Under the pieces are notes generated by a model. That model was given only the letters and a program-made list of their open reading frames with translations, did no database searches and was not told the DNA's origin. From NCBI RefSeq assembly GCF_030409875.1, contig NZ_JAUFQR010000003.1, forward strand, positions 800,537 to 864,536: DNA of 64,000 bases, read 5' to 3'. Of this stretch, positions 23,680 to 32,745 are shown piece by piece. Position 1 is the first letter of the stretch, and each line of letters starts with the position of its first letter. The stretch is from Chryseobacterium tructae (GTDB taxonomy: Bacteria; Bacteroidota; Bacteroidia; Flavobacteriales; Weeksellaceae). A program made the translations under genes and the position numbers.

Positions 23680-23901
23680 TTAATATTCGTCCTCGTTCCA
23701 AAGGAAATCCTCGTCTGTTGGATAGTCACTCCAAACTTCTTCGATAGATTCATAAATTTCTCCTTCATCCTCAATGGCCTGAAGGTTTTCAACTACTTCC
23801 ATAGGAGCACCAGTTCTGATTGCGTAGTCAATAAGCTCTGCTTTTGTCATTGGCCAAGGTGCGTCACTTAGATATGAAGCTAATTCTAATGTCCAGTACA
23901 T
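23680..23901 (-). CDS. DUF2795 domain protein
   Basis: 73 residues, acidic. MYWTLELASYLSDAPWPMTKAELIDYAIRTGAPMEVVENLQAIEDEGEIYESIEEVWSDYPTDEDFLWNEDEY-type sequence. The segment PWPMTKAELIDYAIRTGAP is the DUF2795 core, a small helical fold of unknown role that is conserved as a short stand-alone protein in Bacteroidota. It lies 125 bp upstream of secA on the same strand. Nothing in the sequence reveals a partner. Confidence 0.7.
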   Translation of the reverse strand: MYWTLELASYLSDAPWPMTKAELIDYAIRTGAPMEVVENLQAIEDEGEIYESIEEVWSDYPTDEDFLWNEDEY

Positions 23902-24036
23902 AATTTTCTAATTTTTTGCAAAAGTATAAAAATAGGTTGTATAATAAACTTTTTTATACTTGATTTTCAATTCTTTTTATAATATTTTCTTGTAAATGTC
24001 TGTCACCAACTGCATGGCAGCCATGTCAGCAATTTA

Positions 24037-25065
24037 CTATTGTCGTTTTCTCAAAAACCATTCCACAAATTTTTTTATGCCATTTTGGAAGTCTGTGTCA
24101 GGTTTATACCCTATTAAAGTCTTAGCTTTGGTAATATCGGCATTAGTTTTTGTGACATCTCCAGGCTGCATTGGCAGAATTTTTCTGTTGGCAGTCATTT
24201 CCAGGGTATCTTCTATTGTGGCTACCATTTCTGTTAAAGTAACGACCTGGTTTTCTCCTAAATTAAGGATTTCATACACATTGGAATTATTTTCTAAGTA
24301 AAGAACAGATTTGATAATCCCATCAATAATGTCATCAATATAGGTATAATCTCTGGCGGTAGTGCCATCCCCATAGAAAGGAATTTCTACACCTTCTGAA
24401 ATCAGCTTCGTAAATTTATGAATGGCAAGATCTGGTCGCTGTCTTGGGCCGTATACCGTAAAAAATCTTAACTGAATCATGTCAATATGATAAAGACTAT
24501 GATATACATGTCCCAGAACTTCTCCGCATTTTTTTGTTGCTGCATAAGGAGAAATAGGGTTGTCTACATTATCAGTTTCTGCAAAAGGAACCTTTTCATT
24601 GTTTCCGTAAACACTTGATGAAGACGCACAAATAAATTTTTTGATATTGAACTCTTTGCATAACTCCCAAAGATTCATTGTTCCGCGAACATTTACTTCT
24701 TCATACTCCAAAGGTTTTTCAATAGAAGGACGAACACCCGCTAATGCAGCCAGGTGAATAACCATATCAATAGAGTGGTTCCTGAAAATGTCTTCAAGAC
24801 CTTTTTTGTCTCTGATATCCTGATAGTAAAGGGAATATTTGTCAGAATGAGAAAGAGAAGTCAGATGTTGAATGTCAGTTTCTTTGTCAGAAAATTCAAA
24901 ATTCGAAATTATATCGATAGACTCTAAAGTATTTTTAATTTTTACCTGATAGCTGTAAAAATCATCAAAATTGTCAATGTTTATGACAGAATGTCCATTT
25001 CTTAATAATCGTTCAACTAAATGGGAACCAATAAAGCCGCTACCGCCTGTTACAAGATAAATCAT
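24037..25065 (-). CDS. NAD-dependent sugar-nucleotide epimerase (UDP-glucuronate 4-epimerase-like)
   Basis: 342 residues, extended SDR fold. The NAD-binding motif GGSGFIGSHL begins at residue 7. HLAALAGVRPSIE, the Ser of CASSSSVYG and the catalytic YxxxK (YAATKK) are in place. The motif RFFTVYGPRQRPDLAIHKFTKLI and DYTYIDDIIDGI are typical of the UDP-glucuronate epimerase group (CapI/LspL) used for capsule or LPS sugars. The product would be UDP-galacturonate or a similar UDP-sugar for surface polysaccharides. It stands alone, away from any capsule cluster, so the exact substrate is uncertain. Confidence 0.8.
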   Translation of the reverse strand: MIYLVTGGSGFIGSHLVERLLRNGHSVINIDNFDDFYSYQVKIKNTLESIDIISNFEFSDKETDIQHLTSLSHSDKYSLYYQDIRDKKGLEDIFRNHSIDMVIHLAALAGVRPSIEKPLEYEEVNVRGTMNLWELCKEFNIKKFICASSSSVYGNNEKVPFAETDNVDNPISPYAATKKCGEVLGHVYHSLYHIDMIQLRFFTVYGPRQRPDLAIHKFTKLISEGVEIPFYGDGTTARDYTYIDDIIDGIIKSVLYLENNSNVYEILNLGENQVVTLTEMVATIEDTLEMTANRKILPMQPGDVTKTNADITKAKTLIGYKPDTDFQNGIKKFVEWFLRKRQ

Positions 25066-25155
25066 CAGTGGTTTTTTATGAATACAAAAATATAAATTTT
25101 ACTTTTTGAAAAATATAATCATTAAATTTACTTAAAAAAGTAATATAAATATAAT

Positions 25156-25953
25156 ATGCAGTTTCAAGGGCAAGTTTTAAAAATGATAAGCTATGATGCT
25201 AAACCCATCCAATATTACCTCAATCTTTCAGGAGATCTGATTCATCTTAATGAGTTGTTTGGAAAGGAATTAAGTATTAAGCATGTAGGATTTCAGTGTG
25301 TAAACTGTGGTGAAAATAAGCCTATTTATAGAATGGGGTTTTGTAAAAGCTGCTTTTTTGAAAGTCCTTATGCTAGTGATACCATCATTCGTCCGGAGCT
25401 TTCAACGGCTCATTTAGGGGTGGCAGAGCGTGATTTGGAAGTAGAAAAAGAAATTCAGCTTCAGCCTCACACGGTGTATTTGGCCTATACCGGAGATGTA
25501 AAAGTAGGAGTGACCAGAAATACCCAGATTCCTACAAGATGGATCGATCAGGGAGCTACTTTTGCTTTACCTATTGCAAGAACAGAGAACCGTTATGAAG
25601 CGGGAATGATAGAAGTTGCCTTAAAAGAACACTTAGCAGATAAAACAAACTGGAGAAAAATGCTTCAGGACGATTTTGAAGGAGAGGTAGATCTGGCGGA
25701 TTTCAGACAAAAGATCAAAGATCATTTTCCGGAGGATTTCCAGAAGTTCTACAGTGAAGGAGAAGAACTTTGGGCATTTGATTATCCTTTTGAAAAACCC
25801 GAGAAAGTAACTTCATTTACTTTAGATAAGAAGCCTGAATTTACAGGGAAACTTACGGGTATTAAAGGACAATACCTTGGATTTGAAGGCGGAAATTTTA
25901 TCAATGTAAGAGGGCATGAAGGATATGTGATAGAACTGAATGTGAAAAATTAA
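25156..25953 (+). CDS. DUF2797 domain protein with N-terminal zinc-finger-like cysteines
   Basis: 265 residues. CVNCGENKPIYRMGFCKSCFFESPYAS has two CxxC pairs, probably a zinc ribbon. The following HTVYLAYTGDVKVGVTRNTQIPTRWIDQGAT, with a Gly-Val-Thr-Arg core, resembles a GIY-YIG-like nuclease strand-turn; this is the DUF2797 hallmark. The remainder is Lys/Asp/Glu-rich. The function is not established. It is the first of three plus-strand genes (3-bp and 2-bp gaps to the WG-repeat and AsmA-like genes), suggesting an operon with no obvious common task. Confidence 0.75.
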   Translation: MQFQGQVLKMISYDAKPIQYYLNLSGDLIHLNELFGKELSIKHVGFQCVNCGENKPIYRMGFCKSCFFESPYASDTIIRPELSTAHLGVAERDLEVEKEIQLQPHTVYLAYTGDVKVGVTRNTQIPTRWIDQGATFALPIARTENRYEAGMIEVALKEHLADKTNWRKMLQDDFEGEVDLADFRQKIKDHFPEDFQKFYSEGEELWAFDYPFEKPEKVTSFTLDKKPEFTGKLTGIKGQYLGFEGGNFINVRGHEGYVIELNVKN

Positions 25954-25956
25954 TAG

Positions 25957-27732
25957 ATGCGTAGATATTTACCCCTGATATTTCTTTTGTCATGCGCTCC
26001 CGATCATCCTAAAATTACAAGACAGGATATTGATTATTTTGAAAAAGATAAAAATACAGATCTGTTCAGAGTACATCATAAAAATGGGAAGTGGGGATTT
26101 GTAGATAAAGATACAATCACCATCATTCCTTTTAAATATGATTTTATAAATCCTTTTGATGAAAATGGACTAGCTTATACAAAAGACGGAGGTAAAGAAT
26201 TTTATATCAATAGACAGGGCAAAGTTGCTATTTCTTCTGATTATGATGAAATGGGTTTGTTTTCAGAAGGGTTGCTCAGTGTCAAACGAAAAGGGAAGTA
26301 TGGTTTTCTGGATACAGAGGGGAATGTAGTCATTCCGATGGTATATGATGAAGTTGGGTTTTTTAGCCAGGGCTTATGCGGGGTTTCAAAGAATAAAAAG
26401 CACGGATTTATTGATCCAAAAGGAAGGGTTGTTATTCCTATTATTTATGATGCAGTCGATAATTCTGATATTGATTCTATTGTGACTGCTTCTAAAAACA
26501 GAAAGTGGGCCTTTTTTGATTCTAAAGGAAAACAATTGTCAGACTTTATGTACGATAAGGTTTTTAAGGGGTATAATCTAAATATACCGCCTCCTCCAGA
26601 TATAAGTGAAGCCACCACTTATTTTCAAAATGGAGCTGTTTTGGTATTAAAGAATAAGAAGTATGAGTTTCTTAATGAAGAGATAAAATCTGCATTTCAG
26701 GACAATACATTCGATTTAGCATCAGTATTTGATACCTATAAAAATGCCATTGTCAAAAGAAATAATAAATACGGGATTATAAAGCCTGATGGAATAGCAA
26801 AAGTTCCCATAGAATATGACTGGATAGGGTACTTTGATACAAATCATAACTCTTCAGAATATTATAATGCAAAAAAGGACAACATATTTCATATCTATAA
26901 CAGGAACCTGAAGAAAATAGGAGAATCGTATGAAAAGGTTTCCAGTGATTTTTCAGTTTCTACACCGAATTTAATATTTAAAAATTTGAAAGGACAATAT
27001 GGAATGGTAAATTCGAATGGCAGTATTGTAATTCCTTTTGAATATAGCGAGCTTGAAAAACTGAATCAAGATCTCTTTCTTGGAAAAAGGAACGGAAAGG
27101 TTGGAATTCTTGATAAAAACGGAAGATTAAGAATCCCTTTTGAATATAAAAGTCTAGATGGGTTGGATGATCATGGTCAGTTATTTATTGCAGATGATAA
27201 AATTATAGACTTAGATAATAAACCAATACTATCTGGATATGATCGTATTACACCAATTTATTATAATAACCAGAGGTTTATTGTATCTAAAAATAAGAAG
27301 TACGGAATTGTTGATATTAAGAATAAAATATTACTACCTTTAGAATATGATGAAATATCAAATTGGGTAGAATACGGGCCGGAAAAAAGACATTTTATTG
27401 TTAAAAAGGGTAAACATGGATTAATAGAAGATGAAACATTCAGGATTGTAATTCCACCAATTTATGATGAGTTTATTCAAAGAAGAGGTGTGATTTTTGC
27501 TCACAGAAATGGAAAATCAGGTATTTTAGATATTAATAATAAAGAAATTTGTCCTTTTATTTTTAATGAGATTAAACATGGGTACTTTTTTGGGGTTGGA
27601 TATCGTGAAGATGAGAACAGGATTTACTCTAAAAAAGATAATAAGTTTTACGAAATAACCTTAACAGGGAAAATTATAAAAGAAATTTCTCAGAAAGAAT
27701 ATAAAAAAGATACTGAACACCAAAATATGTAA
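25957..27732 (+). CDS. WG-repeat lipoprotein
   Basis: 591 residues. MRRYLPLIFLLSCAPDHP is a lipoprotein signal with the lipobox Cys at about 13. From residue 36 to 560 there are about twelve WG repeats of the form GKWGFVDKDTITIIPFKYD, KYGFLDTEGNVVIPMVYDE, KHGFIDPKGRVVIPIIYD, KYGIVDIKNKILLPLEYDE and KHGLIED. WG repeats are thought to make beta-rich scaffolds, but no specific ligand is known. It should sit in the periplasm or on the outer-membrane surface. The start lies 3 bp after the DUF2797 stop. Confidence 0.8.
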   Translation: MRRYLPLIFLLSCAPDHPKITRQDIDYFEKDKNTDLFRVHHKNGKWGFVDKDTITIIPFKYDFINPFDENGLAYTKDGGKEFYINRQGKVAISSDYDEMGLFSEGLLSVKRKGKYGFLDTEGNVVIPMVYDEVGFFSQGLCGVSKNKKHGFIDPKGRVVIPIIYDAVDNSDIDSIVTASKNRKWAFFDSKGKQLSDFMYDKVFKGYNLNIPPPPDISEATTYFQNGAVLVLKNKKYEFLNEEIKSAFQDNTFDLASVFDTYKNAIVKRNNKYGIIKPDGIAKVPIEYDWIGYFDTNHNSSEYYNAKKDNIFHIYNRNLKKIGESYEKVSSDFSVSTPNLIFKNLKGQYGMVNSNGSIVIPFEYSELEKLNQDLFLGKRNGKVGILDKNGRLRIPFEYKSLDGLDDHGQLFIADDKIIDLDNKPILSGYDRITPIYYNNQRFIVSKNKKYGIVDIKNKILLPLEYDEISNWVEYGPEKRHFIVKKGKHGLIEDETFRIVIPPIYDEFIQRRGVIFAHRNGKSGILDINNKEICPFIFNEIKHGYFFGVGYREDENRIYSKKDNKFYEITLTGKIIKEISQKEYKKDTEHQNM

Positions 27733-27734
27733 GT

Positions 27735-30398
27735 ATGAAAAAATGGGTTAAAAGACTATTAATCAGTTTCGGAATCCTGGCAGGACTTCTTCTTGCTGCG
27801 AATTTCGGACTGAATTTTTGGCTTAAAACCCAGCTTCCGGAGTATATAAAAAACAATACAGACTATAAAGTTTCTTACAAAAGTCTGGATGTAGATCTGG
27901 GTACCGGAAATATTTTGGTAACAGGAATTTCCGTCAATAGTAAAGACCCTCAGAATACTAATATTATTGGGCTTCAGGGAACTGTTGATACTCTAAAGAT
28001 TAGCCGTTTTGGAATCTACGATGCGATTTTTAATAAAAGGATCAGTTCTTCCGATTTGTTGCTGGCAATGCCTAATCTGAACATCATTCTGGCAAAACCT
28101 GCTGATCAGAAAAAAGGAAAGAAAAGGAATTCTTTTTTATTTGAAAATATTAGGATCAATGAAGGGAAGATTGCTGTTTTCAAATCTACCAAACAGAAGT
28201 TTTTATCTGTAGAGCAGCTTGATCTGTTTGTTGAAAACTTACAGATGACAGAAGAGTCTGTAGAAGATAAGTTACCCATTGTTTTTGATAGATATAGCAT
28301 TAAAGGGCAAAACTTCTTTTTCAGACCGGATAATGTTTATGCCATGACCATTCATTCTATCAGTACAACGGATGGACAGATGTCTGTTGAGAACTTTAAG
28401 CTTATTCCCCTATTGTCGTTTACTCAGTTTAAAAAGTTTTATCCTCAAAAAACACAACTGTTTGAATTTACCATTCCTAAAATGGAATTCAAGGACATTG
28501 TTTTAAATAAAAATAAAGTTTCCCTTACAGATGCAGATTTCCAAAATCCAAATTTTGCCGTATACAATACGGGAGCAAGTAAGGTGAAGAAAGAAACGAA
28601 GAAATCCGATTTTGAAGTTAATATAGAGAATATAAGGCTTAAAAATGCCGTCGCTCAGATTAATAAACCGGATGGAACCCAACTTTTATCTGCAGGAAAT
28701 CTGAACTTGAATATCAAGAAATTAGTATTCAATAAAGAGACCTCAGAACAGGTGATTCCTGTGGCTTACAAAGATTTTACTTTTTCAGGGAAAGATATTT
28801 TATATTCTGATCATCAGAATGTTGCGGTAGGAAGTGTTGCGTTAAAGCCTACAAACGGAGAAATCCGAAACATTTCATTGACCCCAGGATCCCAGACTAA
28901 TGGAAAGACCACAATGGATTTAAAAACCAGTCATATTGCTTTTAATATAAATAAGCTGGAATTAATTAATAAAAAGCTGAATCTGGATGTCAAAGATGTT
29001 CTTGTGGAAAATGCAAACGGAACGATAACAGCAGGCGAGAGCAAACCAAAGAAAAATATCCATTCAGGAATTATACAATCTATTATCGTAAGAAAAGTTT
29101 CTTTAAAGAACTCTAATCTTATTTATGATAAAGGAAAACAGCCACTGGCATTCCATGATTTGAATGCCACGGTAAATGGTATTGAAATAGGGCAAAAAGA
29201 GAGTTCCCAAGGACTTTCTTTTAAGATAAAAGATTATTTCCTTACCACCCGGAATTTTGCCTATAAAACCCAATTTTATAATCTCAGCCTTGGGCTTTTA
29301 AAGTTGAATAAAAATAAAATACAGGTCAACAATTTTGCAATGAAACCTCTCGTTTCGAGAAGCCAGTTTATCAAAATGATCCCAGTGGAGAGAGATCTCT
29401 TCGACCTGAAGGCTGGGCAGATCACTGCGGAAGGGGAATGGGAATTATTTTCTGATCATAAGTTCATCAATGCTTCTCATGTAGTGATTCAGTCTGCCGA
29501 TGCCAATATTTTCAGAAGTAAAATTCCTAAAGATGATCCGAAGATAAAAGCCTTGTATTCCAAGATGCTTCGTTCAATCAAAATTCCTATGAATGTCAGT
29601 AATCTGGATCTGAAGAATTCCGTTTTGGTCTATGAAGAAGATACCCCTGAAAGTATGGGGCCGGGAAAACTTATATTCAGCAATTTTACTATGAATGTTA
29701 AAAATCTGAACTCAGCAAAGGCAAAAGGGAAGCCTACTAAAGTTGATATTAATATTCATTGTTCATTCATGAATTTATCACCACTTTCGGTAAACTGGAG
29801 TTTTGATGTAGCAGATCAACATGATAATTTTGCCATTTCAGGAAAAACCTCTAATCTTCCTGCCAATGGAATTAATCCTTTCATAAGACCTTATCTGCAT
29901 GTAACAGCAACTGCTGGAACGATTCAGGAAATGTTGTTTAATTTTAAAGGAAATCCGGCGGGGCTACACGGAACATTTAATTTAAAACATAAAGATTTAA
30001 AAATTGCGGTTTTAAATAAAGATAATCATGAAAAGAAAGGTTTCTTAACTGCTGTAGCGAATGTTTTTCTGAAATCAAACTCAGGCAGTTATCCGGAATC
30101 TGTAACGGTAGAAAATGTGGAACGCGATCCTACCAAATCATTCTTTAATCTTTTCTGGAAAGGTATTGAGCAAGGGTTAAAGAAAACATTGATTGGTAAA
30201 AATGTAGAAAAGACCGAGAAAAAGGTGAAAAAAGCAGTGTCTTCAGTGAAAGAAATGAAGCAGTCGGTAAAAGATATAAAGCAAGAGATCAAAAATAAAA
30301 AAGAAAATTCTGAATCTCATCAGGAAGAGAAAAAAGAAAAGAAGGGATTTCTAAATAATATATTTAAAAAGAAAGACAAGAATGCCGAAGAGAAGTAA
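27735..30398 (+). CDS. AsmA-like inner-membrane-anchored periplasmic protein
   Basis: 887 residues. One membrane helix near the N-terminus (WVKRLLISFGILAGLLLAANFGLNFWL) is followed by a long beta-rich periplasmic region with repeating sequences such as DLGTGNILVTGISVNSK and SVENFKLIPLLSFTQFKKF. The layout is that of AsmA/TamB/YhdP-like bridge proteins, implicated in lipid traffic or outer-membrane assembly. The last 90 residues are a highly charged Lys/Glu coiled coil (KKVKKAVSSVKEMKQSVKDIKQEIK). It lies 2 bp after the WG-repeat gene. The subfamily is unclear; a phospholipid-transport role is inference. Confidence 0.65.
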   Translation: MKKWVKRLLISFGILAGLLLAANFGLNFWLKTQLPEYIKNNTDYKVSYKSLDVDLGTGNILVTGISVNSKDPQNTNIIGLQGTVDTLKISRFGIYDAIFNKRISSSDLLLAMPNLNIILAKPADQKKGKKRNSFLFENIRINEGKIAVFKSTKQKFLSVEQLDLFVENLQMTEESVEDKLPIVFDRYSIKGQNFFFRPDNVYAMTIHSISTTDGQMSVENFKLIPLLSFTQFKKFYPQKTQLFEFTIPKMEFKDIVLNKNKVSLTDADFQNPNFAVYNTGASKVKKETKKSDFEVNIENIRLKNAVAQINKPDGTQLLSAGNLNLNIKKLVFNKETSEQVIPVAYKDFTFSGKDILYSDHQNVAVGSVALKPTNGEIRNISLTPGSQTNGKTTMDLKTSHIAFNINKLELINKKLNLDVKDVLVENANGTITAGESKPKKNIHSGIIQSIIVRKVSLKNSNLIYDKGKQPLAFHDLNATVNGIEIGQKESSQGLSFKIKDYFLTTRNFAYKTQFYNLSLGLLKLNKNKIQVNNFAMKPLVSRSQFIKMIPVERDLFDLKAGQITAEGEWELFSDHKFINASHVVIQSADANIFRSKIPKDDPKIKALYSKMLRSIKIPMNVSNLDLKNSVLVYEEDTPESMGPGKLIFSNFTMNVKNLNSAKAKGKPTKVDINIHCSFMNLSPLSVNWSFDVADQHDNFAISGKTSNLPANGINPFIRPYLHVTATAGTIQEMLFNFKGNPAGLHGTFNLKHKDLKIAVLNKDNHEKKGFLTAVANVFLKSNSGSYPESVTVENVERDPTKSFFNLFWKGIEQGLKKTLIGKNVEKTEKKVKKAVSSVKEMKQSVKDIKQEIKNKKENSESHQEEKKEKKGFLNNIFKKKDKNAEEK

Positions 30399-30484
30399 TT
30401 TTTTAAACCATTGAGGAGTACTTATAGCTGATCTTGAAATCAATTTTATTTTAATTAAAATAGCCTTAATGGTTTAAAAAATTA
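30396..30484. repeat. Perfect 17-bp inverted repeat with 55-nt loop, overlapping the stop
   Basis: TAATTTTTTAAACCATT at 30396-30412 is exactly complementary to 30468-30484. The left arm includes the stop codon of the AsmA-like gene, and the right arm lies 18 bp before the stop of the convergent gene at 30502. The loop carries a second palindrome ATTTTAATTAAAAT. It probably acts as a bidirectional terminator, although the loop is unusually long. Confidence 0.6.
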
Positions 30485-30501
30485 ATATTTGATAGTAAGA
30501 C

Positions 30502-30852
30502 TTAGAAATTGAATTCATCACTTTCCAGAATAGGAATGTTTCTCAGGAATTCATCAAACTTTTCACCAGTATAATTGCTGTCTGCGCCATAAGAATCAAT
30601 GATCATTCCACGGTTTCCGGCATCATCTTTTACTACGTACAATACAGCATTGTCATCCGGATTGCTGTCTCCTTCGAAACGGTAGGTTTTTACAATAATA
30701 AGCTCGGAAGGCTGATATACTTTTTCAGAGTTTTCAAACTTCATTTCACAGTTGTCATTCATTCTGAATTCTCTTTGAATCCCTCTCTCAGAAAGCTTTT
30801 TCATGACTTGGCTTAAAGTGGTCATTTGGTCGGTATTTTCACGATTTTCCAT
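30502..30852 (-). CDS. Conserved Bacteroidota protein of unknown function
   Basis: 116 residues, acidic, with no signal or membrane segment. Characteristic parts are TTLSQVMKKLSERGIQREFRMNDNCEMKF, VKTYRFEGDSNPDDNAVLYVV and GNRGMIIDSYGADSN. Similar proteins in this phylum are often labelled phosphoribosylpyrophosphate synthetase, but the sequence shows no PRPP-binding loop (DDxxxTGxT), so I would not use that name. The product is a compact alpha-beta protein. It is a single-gene unit, with a short upstream region shared with no other gene. Confidence 0.6.
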   Translation of the reverse strand: MENRENTDQMTTLSQVMKKLSERGIQREFRMNDNCEMKFENSEKVYQPSELIIVKTYRFEGDSNPDDNAVLYVVKDDAGNRGMIIDSYGADSNYTGEKFDEFLRNIPILESDEFNF

Positions 30853-31025
30853 AATAATATTTTTGTTGTTAAGTACAATAATTAAACCATTGCTTTTTTA
30901 AAGATAAGAAAATACCTGATTATAATTTCCTTAAAAATATAGTTTAATGTTAACAAAATTTATAATTCAGAAAAATAAAATAGGTACACTTTTTGCAATA
31001 CTCATCACAATAAATCAAAGAAAAT

Positions 31026-31220
31026 ATGAAAAAAGAAGTTGGAGTTTTACTGGCAGGAGGAGTTGGTCTTTTGGCAGTATTAAGTTTAATAAGTATCAAG
31101 AAAATATTGACTAAAAAAGATAAAAAATATAGTGATAATTATTCAGATTATCACAGACACTTTGATGAAAAGAGCCACGACGACGAAACACACGGAGTGG
31201 AATTTTACGCGCTGAAGTAG
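31026..31220 (+). CDS. Small single-pass membrane protein
   Basis: 64 residues. A hydrophobic helix (VGVLLAGGVGLLAVLSLISIKKIL, about 5-28) is followed by a charged cytoplasmic or periplasmic tail with many Lys, Asp, Tyr and His (DKKYSDNYSDYHRHFDEKSHDDETHG). There is no recognisable family. The ATG follows a purine-rich stretch. A strong terminator (31246-31274) supports it being a real short transcript. Confidence 0.5.
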   Translation: MKKEVGVLLAGGVGLLAVLSLISIKKILTKKDKKYSDNYSDYHRHFDEKSHDDETHGVEFYALK

Positions 31221-31245
31221 TAAAAAAATATATTAAATTATGTTT

Positions 31246-31274
31246 AAATCCAACGCTTTTGAAAGTGTTGGATT
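31246..31274 (+). terminator. Terminator after the small membrane protein gene
   Basis: A 12-bp stem (AAATCCAACGCT with AGTGTTGGATTT, one G-U pair) and a T8 run. Confidence 0.82.
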
Positions 31275-31343
31275 TTTTTTGTGGAAAACTTAAATGTTAA
31301 AGTTCATTATTTTATAAAAAATCCATTCTAATTTTACACCAGA

Positions 31344-32390
31344 ATGTCAAACGAAAATTTCATAAAAGGTCAGGGAGCTCAGCGAAACGTCATCAACCGT
31401 TTCGACAGGTATACCTATGAACCCAAGGATGAAGATTTCGAAACGATGAAGACTTCGTTTACCGAGGTTTTTCCAAAAACAATTGTGAATCAGGTAAAAA
31501 GCGAAGATCTTCCGATGGAATATTCCATGAATCCTTATCAGGGTTGTGAGCATGGATGTTCCTATTGCTTTGCCAGACCTACCCATGAATATTGGGGGTA
31601 TAGTGCTGGAATTGATTTTGAAAGAAAGATCATGGTGAAGAAAAATGCGCCTGAATTGCTGGAGATGTTTTTTCAAAAAAGAGGCTATAAAGCTGCTCCT
31701 ATTTTGCTCTCCGGAAACACCGATTGCTATCAGCCTGCTGAAAGGCAATTTGAAATCACCAGAAAGCTCCTGCAGGTTTGTCTTGATTACAGACATCCTG
31801 TCAATATTCTGACAAAAAATGCATTGGTATTGAGGGATTTGGATATTTTAAAACCGATGGCGGAGCAGAATCTTGTTTCTGTTTCTCTGAGTATTCCAAC
31901 CATTAATGAAGAGCTGAGACGAAAAATGGAGCCAAGGACAAGTTCTGCGCCCAATAAATTAAAAGCTATTGAGATCCTGACCGAAAATAATATTCCCGTT
32001 CATGTCATGGTGGCACCTATTATTCCTGGGCTAAACAGCGACGAACCTTTAAATATTTTAAAATCAATTTCTGATGCAGGCGCATTGGGATTTGGGTATA
32101 CTTTAGTTCGTTTGAATGATACGGTGGAACCTGTTTTTGTTAATTGGATTGAATCTCACTTCCCCGACAGAGCTCAGAAGGTACTGAACCTTATCCGTTC
32201 CATGCGTGGCGGAAAGCTGGGTGATAAAAGATATTTTGAAAGACAGAGAGGAGAGGGGAATATCGCTGAAATGATTCATACGACCTTTAAAATAGGGCGG
32301 AAAAAGTTTTTTGAAGGCAAAGAGTTTCCCAAATTATCAACGGCCAACTTTACGGGAACTAAGGATCAGCAACTGAGACTGTTTGATTAA
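31344..32390 (+). CDS. PA0069-family radical SAM protein
   Basis: 348 residues. The cluster-binding motif CEHGCSYCF has Cys68, Cys72 and Cys75 (CxxxCxxC) for the [4Fe-4S]-SAM centre. Upstream comes YSMNPYQG and downstream ARPTHEYWGYSAGIDFERKIMVKKN, the hallmark of the PA0069/SplB-like group related to spore photoproduct lyase. ILLSGNTDCYQPAERQFEITRKLL and NILTKNALVLRDLDIL continue the TIM-barrel pattern. The reaction is unknown; the family is widespread in non-spore-formers. It is a single gene, ended by a bidirectional terminator. Confidence 0.85.
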   Translation: MSNENFIKGQGAQRNVINRFDRYTYEPKDEDFETMKTSFTEVFPKTIVNQVKSEDLPMEYSMNPYQGCEHGCSYCFARPTHEYWGYSAGIDFERKIMVKKNAPELLEMFFQKRGYKAAPILLSGNTDCYQPAERQFEITRKLLQVCLDYRHPVNILTKNALVLRDLDILKPMAEQNLVSVSLSIPTINEELRRKMEPRTSSAPNKLKAIEILTENNIPVHVMVAPIIPGLNSDEPLNILKSISDAGALGFGYTLVRLNDTVEPVFVNWIESHFPDRAQKVLNLIRSMRGGKLGDKRYFERQRGEGNIAEMIHTTFKIGRKKFFEGKEFPKLSTANFTGTKDQQLRLFD

Positions 32391-32398
32391 ATATATAA

Positions 32399-32424
32399 AA
32401 AAATGCTCCTTTGGGAGCATTTTT
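32399..32424. terminator. Bidirectional terminator
   Basis: An 11-bp stem (AAAAATGCTCC with GGAGCATTTTT) and a TTTG loop, between the radical SAM gene (+) and the peptide gene at 32429 (-). Confidence 0.85.
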
Positions 32425-32428
32425 GTTT

Positions 32429-32599
32429 TTAGTAAATAATAGGCTGTTCTCCATCTGGACAGATGAACTCCAACCTGCATAGCGCTTTATACTGTATTCC
32501 GTCACTACACACATAAAAACATTCTCCATTATAAGGGAAGCTTATCCCTCCGGAAATGGTTTTCAATTTACCTTTGCTTAATTTTTGTAAATTTTTCAT
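32429..32599 (-). CDS. GG-leader (bacteriocin-like) peptide
   Basis: 56 residues from ATG at 32599; an in-frame ATG 7 codons upstream is less likely, as the paralogues start MKN. The leader MKNLQKLSKGKLKTISGG ends in a double glycine, the cleavage signal used by peptidase-containing ABC exporters. The core ISFPYNGECFYVCSDGIQYKALCRLEFICPDGEQPIIY has four cysteines (CxxxC...C...C). This Chryseobacterium-type peptide group is commonly called bacteriocin-like, but no activity is shown. No exporter or immunity gene is adjacent. A second peptide of the type follows at 32746. Confidence 0.6.
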   Translation of the reverse strand: MKNLQKLSKGKLKTISGGISFPYNGECFYVCSDGIQYKALCRLEFICPDGEQPIIY

Positions 32600-32696
32600 A
32601 TCGTTTGAATTTGGTTTCAATAAAGATATGAAAAATTAGTTAAGTGTTTGTTTTTGAGTTTTTTATTTCAGCATTGGTGCTGGATGCCTGATAATA

Positions 32697-32722
32697 AAAA
32701 TACCGCTTCTAGAGAAACGGTA
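32697..32722 (-). terminator. Probable terminator after the peptide gene at 32746
   Basis: A short stem ATACCG...CGGTAT (6-8 bp with an imperfect inner part TTCTAGAGAA) followed on the minus strand by a T-run. Confidence 0.5.
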
Positions 32723-32745
32723 TCATTACATTTTGATGGTAAATC

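Noticed and set aside
23996..24301. 101-residue frame opposite the epimerase 3' end
   Set aside because: Mostly antisense to a clear enzyme gene, no family resemblance.
30502..30852. Phosphoribosylpyrophosphate synthetase (a name often given to similar proteins)
   Set aside because: 116 residues with no PRPP loop or ATP-binding features.
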